A DNA stretch of 64,000 nt from Camellia lanceoleosa (taxonomy: Eukaryota > Streptophyta > Magnoliopsida > Ericales > Theaceae): contig CM045763.1 of the NCBI GenBank assembly GCA_025200525.1, positions 154,758,246 through 154,822,245 on the forward strand. Direction: 5' to 3'. The number at the start of each line of letters is the position of its first letter. The first letter of the stretch is position 1. Of the stretch, positions 12,441 to 23,063 are shown one piece after another. Under the pieces are notes generated by a model that was given only the letters and a program-made list of their open reading frames with translations, was not told the DNA's origin and did no database searches. Both the position numbers and the translations under genes were made by a program.

Positions 12441-13304
12441 TTAGGGCTATGCATTAGAGCACTTGCATTGGCCATGGTTTGGCCTCTTAGCCACTGAAAT
12501 CCAGTGGATTTTTAGTGGCCTAGGTGTATTCTTGAAGGCCAAAAGCAGAGAGAGGTGACCCCCTCTCACCTTGTTTTGTTTGATGGTCATTTTGGCCTTC
12601 CAAAGAGGCCCTATCTTGCATGCTTTGTTGACTGATTTCAGGGCCAATTTGGTGAGTTTTAGGGCTATCATATTTGATTTCCAGAGTTAATTTTTCCATG
12701 CTAAGTGTCCTTGATGCATGTGCGTAATAACCCCTTGTATGCCCTTACAAAGGAGCCCCTCATTTGTGCATATGTTGGCTGCATTTCCATGTTTATTTGG
12801 ACATATTTTGGCATGTTTTGTTCATTTATTTTTGCTGGTTTGATGAGTCTTCACCTGCTTCATGTACATGCCATGTAAACCATGTTTGCCAATCAAAATT
12901 GCATGCTATGTTAGGCCATCTTGCTAGCATCTTTTGGTCATGCTTTGAACTAGAAATGTTCATGTTTTGGGACTGCTTTGGCTCTGTCTTTATGCTTCAT
13001 GATCAAATAATGCATGCATTGTATAGCTATAGGTTAATACATGTGCCTAGTTTTAAGTTTCGGGACTATTCCATGCATTGTATGACATATATCCATGTTT
13101 CGGGATCATTTTGCATCACATTTTAGTGCTGGAACTTGCATGTTTGTATGCCATATTTCATGCCTTGCCATGCCTTGTTAGAGTGGCATTTGTGCCTTAG
13201 GATCGGTCCTCGGTTTGCGTGCATGTGTGCATGCATCTCGAGTGTCTCATTTTCATCTTATGGCCACTGATGTGAGTGTGGCTGAAGTCCACTCATGTTG
13301 GTGT

Positions 13305-13470
13305 ACTTCCATCATGCATTGCGTATGCCATTTCATTTCATATCATTGCGTATGCTAGGTTGCATGTTAGAGCATTGTGTATGTCGTGTTACATCGAGCA
13401 TTGCGTATGCCATTTCATAGCATTGTGTATGTTAGGTTGTATATTAGTTGCATGGTGCATACCATCTCAT
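13305..13470 (+). repeat. Short degenerate repeats, GCATTGCGTATGCCATTTCAT type
   Basis: CATTGCGTATG or CATTGTGTATG occurs five times within about 165 bp, alternating with CCATTTCAT and TTAGGTTG. This is a local expansion inside the Ogre-like LTR. Confidence 0.75.
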
Positions 13471-15764
13471 TTTCATTGTGTTTGGGATAGGAGTTAGCCC
13501 GAGCATGGGGAACGAGGGACGTTTTGTACTCCGAGTGACGGAACGTGTCTCAATTCCCGGTCATCGACACTCCAGATTATCCATGATGGAGTCTCGGTCT
13601 TGTGGTGTTTTCATGTGCATTCATTTCATATTGAGTCATGCAATTCGACTCCTCGGCCATCATGCATCGATATGCGTGATTGGTGGCACAAGGATCGAGG
13701 ACTACACTCCCTGAAGAGTAGTCAAGCATACATATGTGAAAATACTTTGCCATGCCCCTTTCTTGCTCTCTGATGCAGCAAATCAAGAATCAACAGCCTT
13801 TCAGAGCTTTGTACAATATTCTGAGTTTAATTGTAAACAGAGGCTAATCGGGGCATCGCAATGGATTCCCGCGCAAGGCAACCCGAGCATGCATCATTCA
13901 TCATCCGAAGCAGAGTCGAGGCAGTCCCTAGCTTGCATGCTTATTTACTGCTTTCCTTAGTTAATTTGTTAATTAATTAGGGTTTTGTACTTATTCGGAC
14001 TGTACTATTTATTTGGGACTGTATATTATTTATCCAGACCCTCCGAGCGAGGGCAATGTTGTAATAAGTGTGCGTGTGCGTGTGTGTAATGTATGTCTTC
14101 CAACCCCACGTCTTTCTCCCTTTTATTTACCAGCTTATGATGGCTAGATCAGGGCATGTTTTATTTAGCATACAGTATGATAGCATGTTTGCATTCATTC
14201 ATCTGTTTTGCATGCACCGGGCTCGGCGCATCATACTCACTGCATTGTATTTCAATTCCGAGTTGAATATGTGTTAGCTGTAGCATTCCATATGTCATGT
14301 TTAGAATAGCCAAGCCTATCTTAGTTGCATTCCTGCATGTGTTGCATTAGGCATTTCTGTATAGTTAGGATTATGCATGGATTTCTAATTAGCTTCTGTT
14401 TTGGCTTGGAGTACTCAGTAAGTTTTTACGCTTTAGCATCCTTACATGTGTGTGAGTGCCTGCCATGATAGAATGCTTACCATGAGGCTATTTGCTTATG
14501 TGATATAACTACCTGAATGCCTGTGGGTGAAGGTTGGATTATCTGGATTGGAACAAATCATCAACTGTGAGTTTTAAGCCCACTAGATAGTGGCAAAACC
14601 ATGTTTTTCTAAGCCCACCCGAGGGTGGCAAAATTTGCATTTTAAAGCCTACTTGCGAATAGCAAACCATCTTTCAAAAACAAACATGAAATGTTTTGTT
14701 CCAATTCAGGCGATCCAGTCTATACTTGTATGCTGTGCGCATCACATAGTAAATCTAGGCTAATAACCGGAATAAGAATGCATAATATTCTCAAAACTAG
14801 ATATCATGGTTAGTAGAGGCCGATCTTTGATCGGGCGAGTGGGGGTGCTCACGAAGTGACCTTCCCCAATCGTACCCAAGTTCCCGAGCCAATGCAACTT
14901 TGGTGATGACGGACACGTGGCCTTAGGCAATGAGTCAGGGTTTCCTAAATTTCTCAAAATAAAATATTTAGGTGGCGACTCTGTATCTGGCAAAGCAGTC
15001 CATGTTTGGCACTTCTTTCAAAAATCTGTTTTCTCAAAACGATTTGCCGGATTTGGACTCTTTGGTTCAGATTAAGAACCATGACAATTAGAGTCTTGAA
15101 CTGTAGTGAGCCCAAAATGAACGGAACGGGACTCATCCCTCCCAGGGCGTTTGGGGACGTCTACACTAGGCTGTAAAGATCAAGTAGATTGAGAGTATTT
15201 GGAGGTTGAAGATGAGTTTTAGAGAGAGAATGTCTAGATTTAGGGTTTTGAAAATATTTAAAGAGAGATATGAAAAGTGACTCAAAAAGTGACTTTTACG
15301 GACTGATATACTCGCAGACCGCTTGAGCTACCAAAACACCGCTCGAGCGACCAGACACAATAAATGAGACTGCTCAGTGAACAAAGTTACCGCTTCAGTG
15401 CACAAACACAAATGAAGACATCGCTCGAGTGCAAGAATGGTTGCTTGAGTGCACAATGCACCGCTCCCAGTAGTTCAAACCTGTAAAAGTTCGCTCGATC
15501 GCAGATATCAAATTCTCAGTAGTTTTGTAGACTATAAAAGACTGTTTGAGCACTAGAAGCTTCACTCAAGCAAACAAGCAAAATTCTAGACAACGACTCC
15601 TTTGAAAACAAACTCCCAACCTATTCTAAACATAACAACGACATCCAAATAACCAACTTAATCAAGAATAGGATGTATAAGGGTGTGAACGACCAGATAA
15701 GACAAGGAATCCAGATCCAAAATAATAAACGGGTTGGGTCTTAAACCAGAATTGTTATATGAAC

Positions 15765-16641
15765 AAATAGACCGAGCTAAACCTAACGTAGACCTTCGTT
15801 TTGGACCGTGCAACCCGATTTGCTCATCTAGGATGTTGGATCATGTTGGGTGGTGAACGTGGATTGCGAGCCGAGCCAAGCACGCAGCTTGGTGATGGGC
15901 CAGGCCAAGCCGAGCCGGGCCGGGCTAGGTTGGAAATAGGCCGTCAAAATGAATCGTGCTAAACAAGAAAAAAGCCACAAGTATGGACCGGGCTAGGCCA
16001 GGATGAGATTGCGGCCTAAGACGGAGTTAAAGCTCCTAATAAAGCTAACGCGAGAGCTACACAGATGGCAAACTATGAGGATTTCGATCGGGCTAGACAC
16101 AAAGAGTGTGGACAGTTGGACTGAGCTATAGAAATGGTAGAATGGCCGACCTAGATTAGGCTGATCAGATGTAGCATAAGTGAAATCGAGCCAAGAGGTT
16201 GCTTGGTGAGGGCATCTCACGTGGCCCAATGAATAAGGAGATGAATCCACTCAAGGTATGTGTCAATACCATTTGGCGGTTTGAACAATGTTGTTTGGCA
16301 GTATCGACATGTATACGTGGAAGGAATAGAGTGGGCAGTACAGCAACGCCTCCAGCAATGGACGATTGAAGTAATGTGCACATAACCTTGGGAGGCAAGG
16401 TAGCAGCCTAGATAAGGCGCACGATCTCACACTCAGAAGGAGGTAAGCGAATTCTAATGACTCTCTCTGCATTCTTTCTCTCTCTGAAGGGTGCTAACTT
16501 AACCGTCGAAGGGATTTTCTAGCAACACACTCGCCGGGTAACTTACCATCATTGTGCTTTCAAGATGCAAGACGCCGTTCGAAACAAAGCAAGCTTGGTA
16601 GCAACGTGTACGGGCAATGACGAATATTTACTCTCCATACA
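15765..16641 (+). repeat. 3' LTR of the gag-only gypsy element (main part)
   Basis: Continues the LTR begun at 9041-9063 after the 2.0-kb insertion. It parallels 3778-4619 throughout (GACCGAGCTAAACCTAA, CTCATCTAGGATGTTGG, GGGAGGCAAGG) and ends CTCCATACA directly before the TSD GGTAC. Confidence 0.9.
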
Positions 16642-16750
16642 GGTACTGAGGAAAACAAAATACAAGAAGAAGTGGGCTTGTTTGGTAAAGAAACCTATAG
16701 CATATCAGACAAGATAAAATGCCTCATTAGTTAGAAACCCACTTGCCCAA

Positions 16751-16764
16751 TATATATATATATA
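16751..16764. repeat. (TA)n microsatellite
   Basis: Seven TA units in AT-rich sequence. Confidence 0.9.
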
Positions 16765-17004
16765 AAGCATTGAAAAGGAAACAGACAAAATTTTAATGTT
16801 ATACAGATGGTATAAACTTCTATATAAAATGGTGTGGATCCATCACTACGAATCATAGTTGTAAAGATGTCACTATTATATCATTTTATATGAAAATTGT
16901 CAATATTCAGTATTTTTTAGATAAAAATAAACCAAAGGCTACACGAAACTGTAAGGGCAAAGTAGATATTTTATCAAGATAAAAATTTTATGCATGGGAA
17001 CTTT

Positions 17005-17909
17005 GGGAAATTCTATTTCCATACACCAAATCTCCTCAATCCACACACTTAATGAATTTTTCTTATATTACATTTTTATCTCAAAATAAAAATACTAAAA
17101 TATCCTTATCTTTTCAACCTAAAACCTAATTCTCAAACTAAAACACAATTGTGCCGTCCGCGGTCATTAGCCTCCACCTCCGGTGAACTTTCCCGACCGC
17201 CACTGTCACCACATGTTGGGTTTTGCAAGATTTGGTACCTCGTTGATTATTTTCTTTTTTGTTTCCATGAATACTAGCTAGAATGTGAATGATTAATGAA
17301 TTTTGGGTCTACTACATAATTTCTTGGAAAGTCAAGAATCTGGTTTAGATGTTTTGAGTTGTGAATAAGTGAGGGATAAATATAATGGACAGTTTTGGGA
17401 ATGGTGCAAGTGGACGCAATTCTAAAACATTATGTGATCCTCTTGAAGGACTTGAAATTCATTGAATCTGGAAAACTTGATCACAAATTTAGAGACTCAG
17501 ACATGCATCCAAGTTGACCAACAATATCACAAGTATTTACCCTCCTTTCTCTTTCTCTCTGATGCACACACTCACAAAACATCAGTTTATGTTTGGAAAA
17601 TTATACAATTTTTTTAAAACTATAAATAGAGAATGTTATGGGATGGGATGGGCTGGTAATGGCGACTAGTAATGGTAAAGGGATGAGAATGGCAATGATG
17701 GCATAATTTTCCAACGTTGGTTGGCCGGCGGTGAATGAAAAATGGTGAGCTAGGGTTAGGATTAGGGTTTGAAGAAGGAAGGAGATGAGGGCATTTTTGG
17801 TATAATAAGTTGTCTATTAAGTAGAAGATGAGATTTTAAATTCATTAAGTGCGTGCCTTGAGAAATGATGCACACAAAAAATATTTGGTATGTGGAAATA
17901 GAATTTCCC
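17005..17909. mobile_element. Mutator-like MITE with long terminal inverted repeats (905 bp)
   Basis: The left end GGGAAATTCTATTTCC and the right end GGAAATAGAATTTCCC are exact inverted repeats. Similarity continues inward (ACACTTAATGAATTT against AAATTCATTAAGTGCG) for over 100 bp. The flanks are GGGAACTTT (16996-17004) and AGGAGCTTT (17910-17918), a 9-bp duplication with two mismatches, the size made by Mutator-type transposases. No transposase frame is present. The centre is more GC-rich (CCGTCCGCGG). Confidence 0.8.
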
Positions 17910-18244
17910 AGGAGCTTTAGAGAGAAGGACATGTCTCAGAATTCTTTCTCCAATAAGGATAGGCGCAAACACTTTGGCTCAATAACGGCAAAGAATGTAT
18001 AAGCATCGTTTGACCATATAGCTTGTTCTCTAAACTACCCTTATATTATTCTTTAAATTTTAAAATTTCATGACATTTTGTTGTAGATATTTGGTTGGAT
18101 TAATTGGTAGAAAATCCATTCCTATAGTGGTATATGTCATTTAGTCCAAGTTTAACTATTTTTAGTAATAAGGACATGCTGAAAAGTCACTAGAAAAGTC
18201 GTCAACGGCCGGCTACAATTGGTGGTAGTGAGGTGGACAAATAT

Positions 18245-18845
18245 ATGACATTGAACAGATAGGTGAATAGATAGGTAACGTGTGTATAAATAGTTGGTTA
18301 TTTCACTACAAAAAATTAAGGTTTTAGAAACCAAAATTTGGGGACAAAATTATTTTTTAAGGACCAAATATTTTTGTTGTGAAAAGTGTCGTCATTATAT
18401 TTTTAGCAACGAAAATTAGACATTAGTGATGAATTATTATCTTTTTGGGACCAATTTTTTGTCTCAAAAAATAAATCATTTTGAGACTATTATTTGGTCC
18501 CTAAAAGTGTATTTATTAGTGACATTTTCAAAATTTTGTCGCTAAAAGCCTTATTTTTTACTTTTCGGGACGACCTTTTAATGATTATCCACACGACGAT
18601 AGAAATTGGTCCTTAAATGTCTTTGACAACAAAATTTTCACTTTTAAAGATTAAAAAATTTGGTCTCGAAAACTCTTATATGTTGTAGCGTTTGAACAAA
18701 TAGTTGCATAATAAGGTGATGTGTATAAATAATTCAATTTTTGAACAGATAGTTGCACAGATAAATGACACATATATAAATAGTGAGACATTTGAGCAAA
18801 GAGACAAATATGTCAAGTTTGAATGGATAAGTGTTATTTTTGACA
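18245..18845 (+). repeat. ~50-bp minisatellite, interrupted by a CACTA MITE
   Basis: Imperfect units of the type TTGAACAGATAGTTGCACAG plus ATAAATGACACATATATAAATAGT occur at 18256-18303 and 18691-18840, about four in all. The MITE at 18304-18690 sits between two units. Confidence 0.7.
18304..18690. mobile_element. CACTA-type MITE (387 bp)
   Basis: Starts CACTACAAAAAATT and ends ATGTTGTAGCG, an inverted CACTACAA end with one mutated base. The 3-bp TSD TTT (18301-18303, 18691-18693) has the size expected of CACTA transposases. Internal GGGACCAA/TTGGTCCC motifs occur in both orientations. It has no coding capacity. Confidence 0.85.
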
Positions 18846-19345
18846 AATAATATATTTTTGGCTAAGAAAGATTTATACTTAGGCCTATTGGCCCAAGAGC
18901 TTTAGAAATGGATTTCGACGTAAGTGTCCTATTTGTTTTTTTTATAAAATCATCATTTTATGTTTCAATTTTTTGAATTAAATTTTTTGAAAATTGAGTT
19001 TCTTATTTTCGTATTTTTATTTTTAGTTAAGTTGTTTTGATCATTTAAGCAAAGTTTTTACTTTTTAAATGTACCTAACCTAGATATATGTAAAAAGTAA
19101 AATATTTGTAAAAAAATCAATAAATACACATGTCATCAACCTATTCACTTATCTATTCAATATCACTTATTTGTCTACCTCAATGCCACCAAATACCCAC
19201 GCCGACGACAAATCAATACATGTACTTATCACTAAATCCCAAAAAAAAAGAAAAAGAAAAAAAAGAAGAAGATTAAACATTTTAATTAAATAACATATTT
19301 CCCTATAGAAATGAATTTTTCACTAATTAACTCTATACAAAAACT

Positions 19346-20490
19346 AGAACATTTAACAAAATTCTCATAACACGACCAGATGAAAAGGATAATACGCCAC
19401 AAGAGTATAAATCCTATTAGCTATATGCTTGATTGCATTTCACAAATCTGAAGTTGGAATGAGATATATGGATGTTTACTAAAAAAAATTGTTCAACACT
19501 AAATTAGACATTTAAGCTTTCGATTTGCCTTCACGAACCCAACGAGACATTCTGCTCGAACAAATATGACAATCAAAGTCATTTTTGCTGATCTAATTAC
19601 TTATTTCTTGGCTGATAAAAAAAGAATGACATTCAAAATCAAAAGTTGACTTGAAATTAATTGATTGAGATGGTTTGGAGTATTGATTGATAGTGGATCC
19701 AAATTACTAATTAATATGTACAAGCCACCACAATCGATTTTCAATAATGATAGGAACACTAATTAATGCATCAATTAATACACAAATTAGATATAATATT
19801 AGGTAGAACCATGTTAAATGGTGAAGTCAACATGTATGCCTTTGCGTTTTAGTTAGTGTTTGGTATACTAATTAGTATTTCTAGCAATACTCATCCATTT
19901 AAGCTAGCTTTGCTTTGAATAAAAAGTGCTATGAATAAAATGATAGTATATGTTGGCGGGCAACGTGAAGCCAAGCACTAACCGCAATTATTAGGAGAGA
20001 AAAAGATATTCTTACAAAAATATATATAAAATTTACCATCAGAATGATGTAACAATGGTGTTTATGTAATTAATTGTTAAGTGATAGACTGATCATGTTG
20101 CCACATCATTCTGTACAAACTTTTTGAAAAATTATTAAATAGTCTAAGAGTACATGTGGCATTACTTATGTGGTGCTTCTAGTCAATGGAAAATCATAAC
20201 TACTCTAAGTAAGTTATCTCTTATCTCTCGATTATCTAACAGTGGTGAGTCATTATGGCCTACCCATAAGATTTTCCACTATGTGAAGTTTGGACCACCA
20301 CATAGACAAGCCATGTGGTGTTCCGAAAATACTCAATAATATATTTCTTTTCCTGTTTATATAGCATAACTCTTATTTAGAATATCACTTAAGGATTATA
20401 GCAAGAACAGCCTTTATAACTACTTACCAAAATGGAATAGAAAAAGAGTGTCCACATTTTTCTCATCATCAGTTGATGATTTTCTCTATG
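19346..20490. other. AT-rich intergenic sequence
   Basis: No reading frame with a recognisable domain, no LTR end and no inverted repeat that I can support. Confidence 0.6.
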
Positions 20491-20690
20491 GGGTGTTTGT
20501 TTCATGGGATTGAGGAGTGAGATTGGATTCAATGTCCAATATATTTACTAGTCAATTGTTTGGTTAATAAAATGAAGATAGGATTAATAATCAATTACAT
20601 ATCATTTTTAACCAAATAATTTGTTTATCTCAAGACAAATAGTCAATTGCATTATAATCCCCCTTACCTAGTCCATCTAAACAAAAACCC
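20491..20690. mobile_element. Probable MITE (200 bp)
   Basis: The ends GGGTGTTTGTTTCATGG and CCATCTAAACAAAAACCC are imperfect inverted repeats. Subterminal GGATTG..ATAATCCCCC also pair roughly. G-rich TGTTTGTTT ends suit a hAT- or Harbinger-type MITE. I find no convincing TSD, so the superfamily is open. Confidence 0.6.
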
Positions 20691-21321
20691 ATATATTTAT
20701 TCCTAGCAGTAGAAATTTGTTTAAAAAATCCTTCTTTGTCTGCACTTGAATTCAATGGCATGGATCACCGACTGATTAGAAGATGTGAACATGATGCACC
20801 AAGACCAAATATATCATCTATAACCACTACAAAAACTTCACAACATACTAAGATAAGATTGACAAAGTTAGGTTTACAATAATTATCAAATACAGCGTCT
20901 CCATGACTGAGTAATAAGCAAGTTGAAGATGGCACATAATCAGTGTTTTGTCGAACTTTTATTATCAGTACAAGAGTCCGTATAGCTAGGTGCTCAAGCA
21001 AGTCAAAGTTGACACACAATCTCTGTTGAGCCTTGCAAGAATTAACATGTGCAACAGCTGTGTGATGAATCCAATTTTATTCACACACTATAAACATAAA
21101 ATCCCTTTTAATTGATTTTGTTCACATACCATAAACATGACCCCTTTTTATTGTTTTTTCACTTGGTTAACTACGTTTAAGTGAAAATTAACTACATTAA
21201 AAAATACCAAACAGATCAGCTTGGTAGATATTATTCATCCAAAATAAAACTAGATGAATAGAATCGGTCTATTAGCTAATATGTGTTGGAAATTTTGGGG
21301 TTAAAATAATATTTATTTAAA
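20691..21321. other. AT-rich intergenic sequence
   Basis: Nothing recognisable on either strand; the short frames present have no domain. Confidence 0.55.
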
Positions 21322-21731
21322 GGGTAATTTATACTATAAGTCACTATAGTTTAATAGAAGTGTTACTTTGATGTTTGTAATTTTAATTTGAATAATTTTG
21401 ATTCAATTTCTTTGTTATGTACCGTTAATATTTTATAATTAAAAAAAATCACATATAAAACTAGATAGGCCAAAGTAAAATTCAAAAGAAATTATTAGCG
21501 TAATGAACAAGTTACACTGGTAGTCTGTATAACTTCTTTTGAATTTCACTTTGATTCTTCTAATTTTACATGTAATTTTATTTATTTATTTATTTATTTT
21601 GTTCAAATTCTAACGATGAGTGATGGAATGATAACATTCCAATAAAAAAGAAGTGTAGAGTTCAAATTAAAATCATGAACATGAAAGTGATACTTTGCTC
21701 AAACTAGAGGGAGGAACAACGTAATTTACCA
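21322..21731. mobile_element. MITE with GGGTAATTTA ends and 9-bp TSD (410 bp)
   Basis: The left end GGGTAATTTATACTATAAG and the right end (inverted TGGTAAATTACGTTGTTC) pair, followed by CTATAGTTT and CTCTAGTTT. The perfect 9-bp TSD TTATTTAAA is at 21313-21321 and 21732-21740, pointing to mobilisation by a Mutator-type transposase. Confidence 0.8.
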
Positions 21732-21762
21732 TTATTTAAATCACAAATTATAAATATAAAAT

Positions 21763-22163
21763 TATTTAATTACACTTAACATCTCTACACTTTCATTAAA
21801 ATTTCATTTTAGTCTTTTTATTTTTAATTATGACCGTTAACCCCTTACACTTTTAAGTTAAATTACAATATCAACCTCTCGTCAGGGTTTATGGAATTTG
21901 TTGTTTGAGTCATATATAATATTTTTTGCGTCTCATTACTAATTTGTACTTTTAACAAATTATCACTTTAGTGCTTATACTTTCACCAATATATTACTTG
22001 TCTCTTAACATTTAATTTGTATCGATCTTATTAACGATAGATATACAAAAGTATGAAATTTCAATTTAATTTAAATTATAAGTTGTTAATTGTAACAATA
22101 ACAGGCGAAATGCCGAAAGTAAAATTATTGTAAAAGTACACAAGTACTAAGTGTAATTAACCC
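21763..22163. mobile_element. MITE of a GGGTTAATTACACTT family, 9-bp TSD (401 bp)
   Basis: The left end TATTTAATTACACTTAA and the right end (inverted GGGTTAATTACACTTAG) are terminal inverted repeats. The perfect 9-bp TSD ATATAAAAT is at 21754-21762 and 22164-22172. It lies 31 bp from the previous MITE and its TIR is similar, so both belong to one group. Confidence 0.85.
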
Positions 22164-22869
22164 ATATAAAATAGATGATAAGTCAAAGCAATTGTAAAAG
22201 ATAAAACAATATAATGATATAGAAAACTTATCGACATAGGCGTTTAGTCACTATCTTTAAGAGTAGATTTTCATCGATCTGAGAAGGTGATCCCGTGCAG
22301 GAGGTTAATAACGTCTTATGTTTCAATGTCTAACTATCACTTCCTTACAAGCATACACTTATAATATGAAAGTGCCAGAAACAAATCTATTAATTGTTCC
22401 AATATCAAACAAACACAATATATGTATCCGAAGAGATGGAATGTAATATTCCATAATCATTTGGGTTTCCATCAATGAAATTTTCTTTTTTCGACATAAT
22501 AAAAAAATTAAGTGAGTTAATCTTTGCTTTGGCAAAGATGACATGATAAAGTATCCCAAGTTGGCACGATTGAAACTGTTTTCTCAAAAACAGTAATCTA
22601 TATAGAGACCAAGGTCTTTTTTATCAGTATTCTCTCAACAACAAATATCTAGATTGCTATATAAGACCACAACTTTGTCAATCAAACCAAATAAATGAAT
22701 ATAAATATTTTTATTTGTTAACCAAACCACTAAATCAGTACGAAAAAAACATGAATTCACCAGTTACAACTTCTATTAAAGATGTTTAAAATTATTTAAA
22801 AGAATATTTTGATAATCAACATATAATTTATATTTTCAAAAAACAAAATATAAAATTAAATCCATATAC
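22164..22869. other. AT-rich intergenic sequence downstream of MIR156
   Basis: It follows the 3' side of the minus-strand microRNA gene and may contain its transcript end. No domain, inverted repeat or LTR end recognised. Confidence 0.5.
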
Positions 22870-22915
22870 TTGAGTGCATATGATAATGAGTTTATATACG
22901 AGAGATGACGATGAG

Positions 22916-22939
22916 TGACAAGAAGAGAGTGAACACACA
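22916..22939 (-). ncRNA. Distal miR156*-like arm (star copy 2)
   Basis: The minus strand reads TGTGTGTTCACTCTCTTC then TTGTCA. It is the complement of miR156 with one extra T and one G-U pair. It is a better match to the 5' arm than copy 1 but lies about 105 nt from it, with copy 1 inside the loop. Confidence 0.75.
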
Positions 22940-22983
22940 TAAGTGCATATGAATATATATATATATGAAAGATGATGATAGGC

Positions 22984-23006
22984 GACAGGTCAAGAGTGAG
23001 CACACA
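22984..23006 (-). ncRNA. Proximal miR156* arm (star copy 1)
   Basis: The minus strand reads TGTGTGCTCACTCT then TGACCTGTCG. Fourteen bases pair perfectly with the seed-distal half of miR156 and five or more with its 5' end. The central CTT of a standard star is replaced by TGAC, giving an internal loop opposite miR156 positions 7-9. Confidence 0.8.
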
Positions 23007-23043
23007 GAATTTCAAGCATGAACTTTCCATGAAAAAACTATGT

Positions 23044-23063
23044 GTGCTCACTCTCTTCTGTCA
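23044..23063 (-). ncRNA. miR156: Mature miR156
   Basis: The minus strand reads TGACAGAAGAGAGTGAGCAC, identical over 20 nt to the conserved plant miR156, with the required 5' U in RNA. It sits on the 5' arm of the hairpin, the arm used in known MIR156 genes. Confidence 0.95.

Larger units (their letters stand above)
10498..15165 (+). mobile_element. Ogre/Tat-like giant solo LTR (4668 bp)
   Basis: Begins TGTAGACACCCCATTTTTGA and ends GGGGACGTCTACA, so the ends form the inverted repeat TGTAGAC/GTCTACA. It is flanked by a perfect 5-bp TSD CTAGG (10493-10497 and 15166-15170). There is no primer-binding site, gag or pol between the ends and no internal LTR duplication. It is therefore a solo LTR left by LTR-LTR recombination. 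LTRs of 4-6 kb beginning TGTAGACACCCC are characteristic of Ogre-type Ty3/gypsy elements. The AGGTGGCGACTCT block lies near 14971. A 201-codon reading frame at 10514-11119 lies in the LTR and has no recognisable domain. Confidence 0.9.
9064..15759 (+). mobile_element. Solo LTR of a 2.0-kb LTR family, itself interrupted
   Basis: Inserted 23 bp inside the 3' LTR of the gag-only element. It starts TGTGATGCCCC and is flanked by CGAAC (9059-9063) and TGAAC (15760-15764), a 5-bp TSD with one C-to-T change. The host LTR resumes exactly after it (AAATAGACCGAGC). Removing the Ogre-like insertion leaves 2023 bp, close to the related solo LTR at 38063-40075 (2013 bp). It carries the family's GAGCCAAAGCCCAGTAGAGA block near 9440 and CTCGAGCG-rich sequence at 15320-15500. 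The right end TTATA appears to be a mutated CA. Confidence 0.8.
3755..16641 (+). mobile_element. Tat-like Ty3/gypsy element, gag-only, with nested insertions
   Basis: The element starts TGAGAGACC, ends CTCCATACA, and is flanked by the 5-bp TSD GGTAC (3750-3754 and 16642-16646). Order: 5' LTR 3755-4619, primer-binding site from 4621, broken gag 4687-6430, tandem repeats 6690-7970, unrecognised internal sequence to about 9033, a purine-rich tract, then a 3' LTR at 9041-16641 interrupted by a foreign insertion at 9064-15759. Without that insertion and its TSD copy the element is about 6.2 kb. No protease, RT, RNase H or integrase motif is visible, so it is non-autonomous or has lost pol by deletion. 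Confidence 0.88.
18085..19345. mobile_element. Large inverted-repeat (foldback) element
   Basis: The left arm (about 18085-18300) and right arm (about 19100-19345) are imperfect inverted copies. ATTAATTGGTAGAAAATCC and CCTATAGTGG near 18096-18132 answer ATTTTTCACTAATTAA and CCCTATAG near 19303-19330. TAGTGAGGTGGACAAATA near 18227 answers TATTTGTCTACCTCA near 19166. The loop holds a minisatellite and a CACTA MITE. No transposase and no clear TSD are seen, so the limits are approximate. Confidence 0.65.
22873..23006 (-). repeat. ~68-bp tandem duplication of the MIR156 3' arm
   Basis: Two direct units on the + strand both begin AGTGCATATGA (22873 and 22942, 69 bp apart) and end GTGAACACACA and GTGAGCACACA (22929 and 22996, 67 bp apart). 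GATGA(T/C)GA motifs lie at matching places between. The duplication covers the star arm and about 45 bp of flank. Confidence 0.8.

Noticed and set aside
20050..20340. Possible host exon (61-codon frame)
   Set aside because: No recognised domain, no splice-site pattern and no neighbouring exon that I can support.
22836..23051. 71-codon minus frame across the MIR156 hairpin
   Set aside because: It overlaps the duplicated 3' arms; the hairpin with an exact miR156 explains the sequence better, and the frame shows no domain.
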